64,000 nucleotides of DNA, from NCBI GenBank assembly GCA_965237725.1, contig OZ250151.1, positions 3,782,001-3,846,000 on the forward strand, given 5' to 3'. The translations under genes and the position numbers were made by a program. Below the pieces are notes generated by a model. It made no database searches, was not told the origin of the DNA, and saw only the letters and a list, made by a program, of their open reading frames with translations. Below are positions 60,054 through 64,000 of the stretch, one piece after another (within the stretch, counting starts at the first letter, position 1; each line of letters begins with the position of its first letter). This stretch comes from G965237725 sp965237725. GTDB lineage: Bacteria; Pseudomonadota; Gammaproteobacteria; Arenicellales; Poriferihabitantaceae.

Positions 60054-62390
60054 ATGAGTATCCCGGCGTCCAACCCCCAAACATTTGGTTGGATTAAATC
60101 CGCATTAAACCAGTCTATGCTACAGGCTTTGGAGTCTCTGTCAGAGGTTCAAAGTAATGCTGACTCGGCACCCCTGGAATCGGTTTCCAGAAATCTCCAT
60201 CAGATTCAGGGTTCGCTACAGATGGTAGAGCTCGAAGCGGCCAGTTTGTTAGCTGGTGAACTGGAAATACTAACGGCACAATTAACCGATTCGGGGGTAA
60301 ACCAGGATTCATCCGCTAGCGTGGAGACAATTCGGCGTGGACTTGAAAACCTTGAGCACTACCTGGCTGGGATAGAAAATCAGACGCCTCAATCTCCATT
60401 TGTACTGGTAGAAGAAATAAATACTATTCGAGAAATCACCTCGAGGGAAAAAATTTCTCTATACGATTTGTTTAATCCACCACTGGATTTGAATTCGGTT
60501 ATTTTTTCAGAGAAAGCTTTGCAGTTTCCCGATGACAAGCGAAAAAATGTACTTTTTCATTTGAGAAAACGATTTCGACATGCTTTGTTATCGTGGCTGA
60601 ACCAGGAAGACGAGGAAGAGTCGTTGGCTACAATGGTAGAGATGGCAGGCCATCTGCAACATGTCAGCGGGCTCGAAGTATTGAAACAGCTTTGGTGGGT
60701 TGCCGCCGGATTTGTTGAGTCAATAAAGCAGGGAAACATTGGTGTCGAAACCGATGTAAAAGCGCAATTTGCCAAACTGGATTATGAAATCAGCAGGATG
60801 AGCGACGACAATCGTAGTGCGATTGCGAGCTCGCCACCAGATGAATTATTGCGTCAGATGCTTTTTCATATTGGTAGTTGCTCTGATCAGGTGGCGGATA
60901 ATGACAGCGAAACTCGCGCCAACCAAATCAGAAAACTACTGGGCCTCGATATGTGGTTTGCGTTTGGCCCGGAATATGAACAACAACTTGAATACGAAAA
61001 TCTTTCTCATGAGATTTTGGAATTGGCCGCATCTTTCGATGCAGAGAAATTACGGGTTATAGAAAATAGTGTTGATCTATATTTTTCAACAGAGATGGAT
61101 GCAATTCAAACGCAGGATTATCACGATCAGTTTGAATTTTTAAAGGACACGGCCAAAGACCGTGAAATTGGCGTGCTTAGCCGGTTTATAGGTGTACTTT
61201 GTGAATCAGCACAAAAGGTAAATCCTGATATCGAATCCGTTGCCAAAACTGGTGCTGATATCAAAATTGCGACTTCACTGTTGTTGCTCAAAGACGCTCT
61301 AAAAAACCCATCCGTGGTGTCTAGTGATTGGGAACAGTCAATTCTGGCGCGGACAGACGAGCTAAGCCGACTGATTGATCCCGACGATACCGAAGATAAG
61401 GATATTTTTGTCAGTAAGCAACAATCCGCATCTGAATTAGCACAGGCCAGAAAGGCATTGGCCGGACAAATTAAATCCCATATCGCTCAACTCGAACAAG
61501 AATTTACCCGAATCGGTAACGCTGCTAACGAGTCAGAAATACTTCATTTAGTCCAGGGAAAAATAGATGATGTCGGTCGATGGTTTGGATTTATTGAGGC
61601 TGAAGAAGAGGCCTTATTGTCCAAGACGACATCTGTAAAGCTTTCGAAAATTCAGGGTGCTGGAACTCCGATGGGTGAATCAGAAAATGAAAGTATTGCG
61701 TTTGCAATTGCGACTCTGGGTGTTTGCGCAGAACAAATGGAAGTCCATGGAGAGAACCCTGAGTCAAGCAGTGTCATTGCAAGAGCTTTAAATATGTTAG
61801 ATGGGTTGTCAATTTTAGATCAGCCTAATGTTATTCAAGATGATGAAGTTAATAAGATTGATCAACCCGGAGACGGTGAAATCGAGGATATAGAATCTAT
61901 CGATTATAAATTAGATAGCGACAAATTGGATTTGGTTGATTCTGATCTGAACCTTGATTTGGAGCAAGCAGTTGAAGAATATTCTCTTAGCCAGCTCGAA
62001 TCTCTGGACCGACAACTGGACCAACTTGATGAAATGCGAAAACGGATTAAGTCCGGCGACGACAATGAAATAGAATGCATTCGCCTGTCCCTTATGTTTA
62101 GTGCTATCGAAGATAATCATGATTCTCATGCAAGCCCTAAAACCGCTAAACTGGCGTCGATAGGGAGTCAGCTGTGTAAAAGTATCGTCGACGGAGATCT
62201 TGTCGTGGATGCCGAGGTTGAAGATTTTATTGGCTTACTGAGCCGGCAAATTCGTCAATTGGAAACCCCCGGAGAAAATCAGCTAGAGGTTGATATTGAG
62301 GACTGGACTGAAAAATTTCGGGCGCTGGTGGGGTTCGACCCAACTGAGGGAGGATGGAGCAGATACCGAGAGCATCGCCGTCACGGCTAG
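60054..62390 (+). CDS. chpA: ChpA N-terminal part (Hpt-like domains), ending at a premature stop
   Basis: The 778-residue frame starts at ATG 60054 and ends at TAG 62388-62390. It has helical Hpt-like modules, the first with NLHQIQGSLQMVE around His49, and an acidic stretch near residue 620-650. A chpA gene should continue through further Hpt domains to a CheA-like kinase core. That continuation is in the +1 frame beginning near 62340. Removing one base around 62350-62356 would give ...DPTEGGGADTES..., joining the two frames smoothly. So the stop looks like a frame break rather than a natural end. A separate, shorter protein is the alternative. Confidence 0.8.
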   Translation: MSIPASNPQTFGWIKSALNQSMLQALESLSEVQSNADSAPLESVSRNLHQIQGSLQMVELEAASLLAGELEILTAQLTDSGVNQDSSASVETIRRGLENLEHYLAGIENQTPQSPFVLVEEINTIREITSREKISLYDLFNPPLDLNSVIFSEKALQFPDDKRKNVLFHLRKRFRHALLSWLNQEDEEESLATMVEMAGHLQHVSGLEVLKQLWWVAAGFVESIKQGNIGVETDVKAQFAKLDYEISRMSDDNRSAIASSPPDELLRQMLFHIGSCSDQVADNDSETRANQIRKLLGLDMWFAFGPEYEQQLEYENLSHEILELAASFDAEKLRVIENSVDLYFSTEMDAIQTQDYHDQFEFLKDTAKDREIGVLSRFIGVLCESAQKVNPDIESVAKTGADIKIATSLLLLKDALKNPSVVSSDWEQSILARTDELSRLIDPDDTEDKDIFVSKQQSASELAQARKALAGQIKSHIAQLEQEFTRIGNAANESEILHLVQGKIDDVGRWFGFIEAEEEALLSKTTSVKLSKIQGAGTPMGESENESIAFAIATLGVCAEQMEVHGENPESSSVIARALNMLDGLSILDQPNVIQDDEVNKIDQPGDGEIEDIESIDYKLDSDKLDLVDSDLNLDLEQAVEEYSLSQLESLDRQLDQLDEMRKRIKSGDDNEIECIRLSLMFSAIEDNHDSHASPKTAKLASIGSQLCKSIVDGDLVVDAEVEDFIGLLSRQIRQLETPGENQLEVDIEDWTEKFRALVGFDPTEGGWSRYREHRRHG

Positions 62391-62391
62391 C

Positions 62392-64000
62392 TTGAACGAT
62401 GATGAGTTGCGTCATATTTTTGTTGGAGAATTGAAACAATATGCGACAAATCTCGACGAGATAGTATCGGGATTGAAAAATGATCTAGTTAATATTGAAG
62501 ATGATGAAGAATTTTCGAAACAGGCCGTTAGTTACTCCGTATCCATTGAGCAGATCATCCACACTCTGACGGGAAATTTTAAGAATCTGGATTTGGGGGA
62601 AATTGGGGACAGTATCGAAGTTATCGAGCCTTTTTTGAAAATTGAGAATAATGAGCGATATGAAAACGAGATTGTTATTGAACAACTTGGAGATCTTAAA
62701 AGTTTATTAGCCAGCACTGCATTGGAAATTAATGAAAGTCAGGGCGTATCAGAAAACACCATACAGCTATATGGGGCTTTATTTCGCAATTTTAATATTG
62801 CACAGCTTGAAGTCATCAAAAACTCTATTCCATTTGATGACAACAGTGATACGGATGAAGATAAAGATTCCGTATCGCCTGATGATGATTTTGCGATTTC
62901 ACATCTTGCCAATGACACCATCGATGAAAAACATTATGGCGCATCCACAAGTCTCAGCGATGGAGATGGTGTAGAAGATGGTGCAGGAGATAGTGCACAG
63001 GTAATTGATGATGAACTGCGAAAAATATTCCTGGATGAAAACGAATCATTATTAAATCGTATTAATACCCATTTAAGTGAGTGGCGACAAAACGATGTTA
63101 ACGAAGATATTCTAGGGGGTATACGCAGAGAGTTTCATACATTGAAGGGCAGCGCAGCTGCCACGGGTTATGATGATATATCTCGGTTAAGTCACGTGGT
63201 GGAAAGTTTACTGGGAAAAGACGTCACCACACTTACGACGGATGACAGTAGCCTGTTAAATCTAATGGAAGAAATGCACGATGGTCTGGCGGCAGAACTG
63301 GGATTTATCCCCGGCGCCAGTGAAGACCATATCAAGTCATTGATTAGTATGGTGGAGATTTTACTTTCAGATGATGCTGAGCCCTATAACCCAATAGTGG
63401 ATGATTCCATAGAGCTTTCAGAAGAACTCGATGAAGTCCTAGAAACTACAGGGGAGGTGGTGAATTTTGACGCCAGTGAGCAGACTACAGATTCTGAACC
63501 CACTATTGAGCCAACAGAATCCATGCGACCTGGTCTTGAAACGATCAGTGAAATCATCCAGTCGGAAACAATCGTAGATAGTGGAATAGGAAATTTACGA
63601 ATTGATAGTAAAAAATTAACCGACATGCTGAATTATTCTGGTGAACTCGGTCTTACCCGGACTCAGCTCAAAGCAGCCCTTGATGGTACGCGAGGCGGTT
63701 TGGAAACTTTGCGTGAAAGTATGAAGCTAATACGAGACGGATTGAGAGATTTAGAGTTTGAAGCAGACGCGCAGATTAAATCCCTCCCCGATAATCCAGA
63801 AACGGGACAGGTTGATGAGTCTTTTGACCCATTACAACTTGATCGCTATTCAAGATTGCAGGCCCGCGCCCGGGAAGTTAATCACCAGTTGGATATTCTG
63901 TCTCAAGTTGAGCGTCAACTTGGGGATCGCGCTGCAGATTTCAGTGGGGCATTGATTCAGCAATCGCATTTGGGTGAGCAACTGCAAGAAGGGTTAATCA
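62392..64000 (+). CDS. chpA: ChpA continuation in a shifted frame (Hpt and kinase region, cut by window edge)
   Basis: From 62287 to the right edge this frame has no stop. Its first credible start, if it is a separate gene, is TTG at 62392, two bases after the stop of the upstream part, without a good ribosome-binding site. A canonical Hpt site is at His codon 63136-63138 in REFHTLKGSAAATG. The last ~120 residues (LTDMLNYSGELGLTRTQL, then a coiled region) look like the CheA-type dimerisation domain. The kinase, CheW-like and receiver domains would lie outside the window. It is the second half of chpA, most likely split by an insertion of one base. Confidence 0.8.
   Translation, partial: MNDDELRHIFVGELKQYATNLDEIVSGLKNDLVNIEDDEEFSKQAVSYSVSIEQIIHTLTGNFKNLDLGEIGDSIEVIEPFLKIENNERYENEIVIEQLGDLKSLLASTALEINESQGVSENTIQLYGALFRNFNIAQLEVIKNSIPFDDNSDTDEDKDSVSPDDDFAISHLANDTIDEKHYGASTSLSDGDGVEDGAGDSAQVIDDELRKIFLDENESLLNRINTHLSEWRQNDVNEDILGGIRREFHTLKGSAAATGYDDISRLSHVVESLLGKDVTTLTTDDSSLLNLMEEMHDGLAAELGFIPGASEDHIKSLISMVEILLSDDAEPYNPIVDDSIELSEELDEVLETTGEVVNFDASEQTTDSEPTIEPTESMRPGLETISEIIQSETIVDSGIGNLRIDSKKLTDMLNYSGELGLTRTQLKAALDGTRGGLETLRESMKLIRDGLRDLEFEADAQIKSLPDNPETGQVDESFDPLQLDRYSRLQARAREVNHQLDILSQVERQLGDRAADFSGALIQQSHLGEQLQEGLI

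Noticed and set aside
58972..60084. Long minus-strand frames opposite pilJ (58972-59304 and 59470-60084)
   Set aside because: They are antisense shadows of the conserved receptor signalling domain with Ser/Ala-rich composition and no family resemblance.
62280..62395. Classic programmed ribosomal frameshift in chpA
   Set aside because: No known +1 slippery site (such as a CUU UGA type) or obvious downstream structure was found, so an insertion or a read error is more likely.
1..64000. CRISPR arrays, prophage, rRNA and tRNA genes
   Set aside because: No evenly spaced repeats, phage structural genes, rRNA-like tracts or tRNA cloverleaf patterns were noticed on either strand, although a tRNA scan was not run.

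Overview
The window reads as chromosomal DNA of a gammaproteobacterium of moderate, slightly AT-rich composition, probably a free-living aquatic heterotroph. The main support is the right-hand end: tonB-like, yqgE, ruvX, pyrR, pyrB, a dihydroorotase-like pyrC' and then pilG, pilH, pilI, pilJ and chpA. This is the Pseudomonas-type arrangement, except that gshB is not found where it would be expected. No prophage, CRISPR array, rRNA or tRNA gene was seen.

Layout. (1) 1-3657, minus: MoxR ATPase, DUF58 protein and transglutaminase-like TgpA (runs off the left edge). (2) 3840-7520: an aminotransferase and a dimethylglycine/sarcosine-dehydrogenase-like flavoprotein fused to GcvT domains. (3) 7748-10317: a JmjC/cupin oxygenase convergent with two small exported proteins that share a tryptophan-lysine-proline and LPAHA leader. 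(4) 11265-23332: a pyrimidine salvage and breakdown neighbourhood. It holds a 3-hydroxyisobutyrate-dehydrogenase-family enzyme, uracil phosphoribosyltransferase, a zinc-less pseudo-deaminase next to a yeast-type cytosine deaminase, a fused SpmA-SpmB membrane protein, a BtpA-family barrel protein, a phosphoribosyltransferase, a PotABCD-type ABC importer, and the two hallmark URC-pathway proteins (URC1, GTP-cyclohydrolase-II-like; URC4, DUF1688). (5) 23342-25347: a GhrA-type dehydrogenase and a MetX-like hydrolase. (6) 25444-32630: the complete propionyl-CoA to succinyl-CoA route (methylmalonyl-CoA mutase, PccB, PccA, MeaB, epimerase), followed by cmoA and cmoB for wobble-uridine modification. 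(7) 34385-39649, minus: a flippase-like/beta-propeller fusion, folA, thyA, a penicillin-binding transpeptidase and a DnaJ protein. (8) 39744-50877: DUF924 protein, a two-RCK potassium channel with a small membrane partner, cysE, a short polysaccharide-type island (glycosyltransferase, VOC gene broken by an amber codon, DegT aminotransferase), an acyltransferase-like protein, D-amino-acid oxidase and a Do-type protease. (9) 50981-55630: the pyrimidine biosynthesis operon. (10) 56076-64000: the Pil-Chp system that controls twitching motility.

The most notable system is region 4. Cytosine would be deaminated to uracil, converted to UMP by the phosphoribosyltransferase and opened by URC1/URC4, with several uptake candidates in the same run of genes. 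The degenerate deaminase, the SpmAB fusion, the BtpA protein and the polyamine-type importer are not standard members of that pathway. The divergent promoter of the cluster carries an inverted repeat. Other unusual features are a 163-bp palindromic dispersed repeat present twice at 94% identity, a strongly acidic 125-residue extension on PilJ, and a frame break in chpA. Gene starts were adjusted where a ribosome-binding site favoured an internal ATG. All functions are inferred from sequence reading only; no database search was run.
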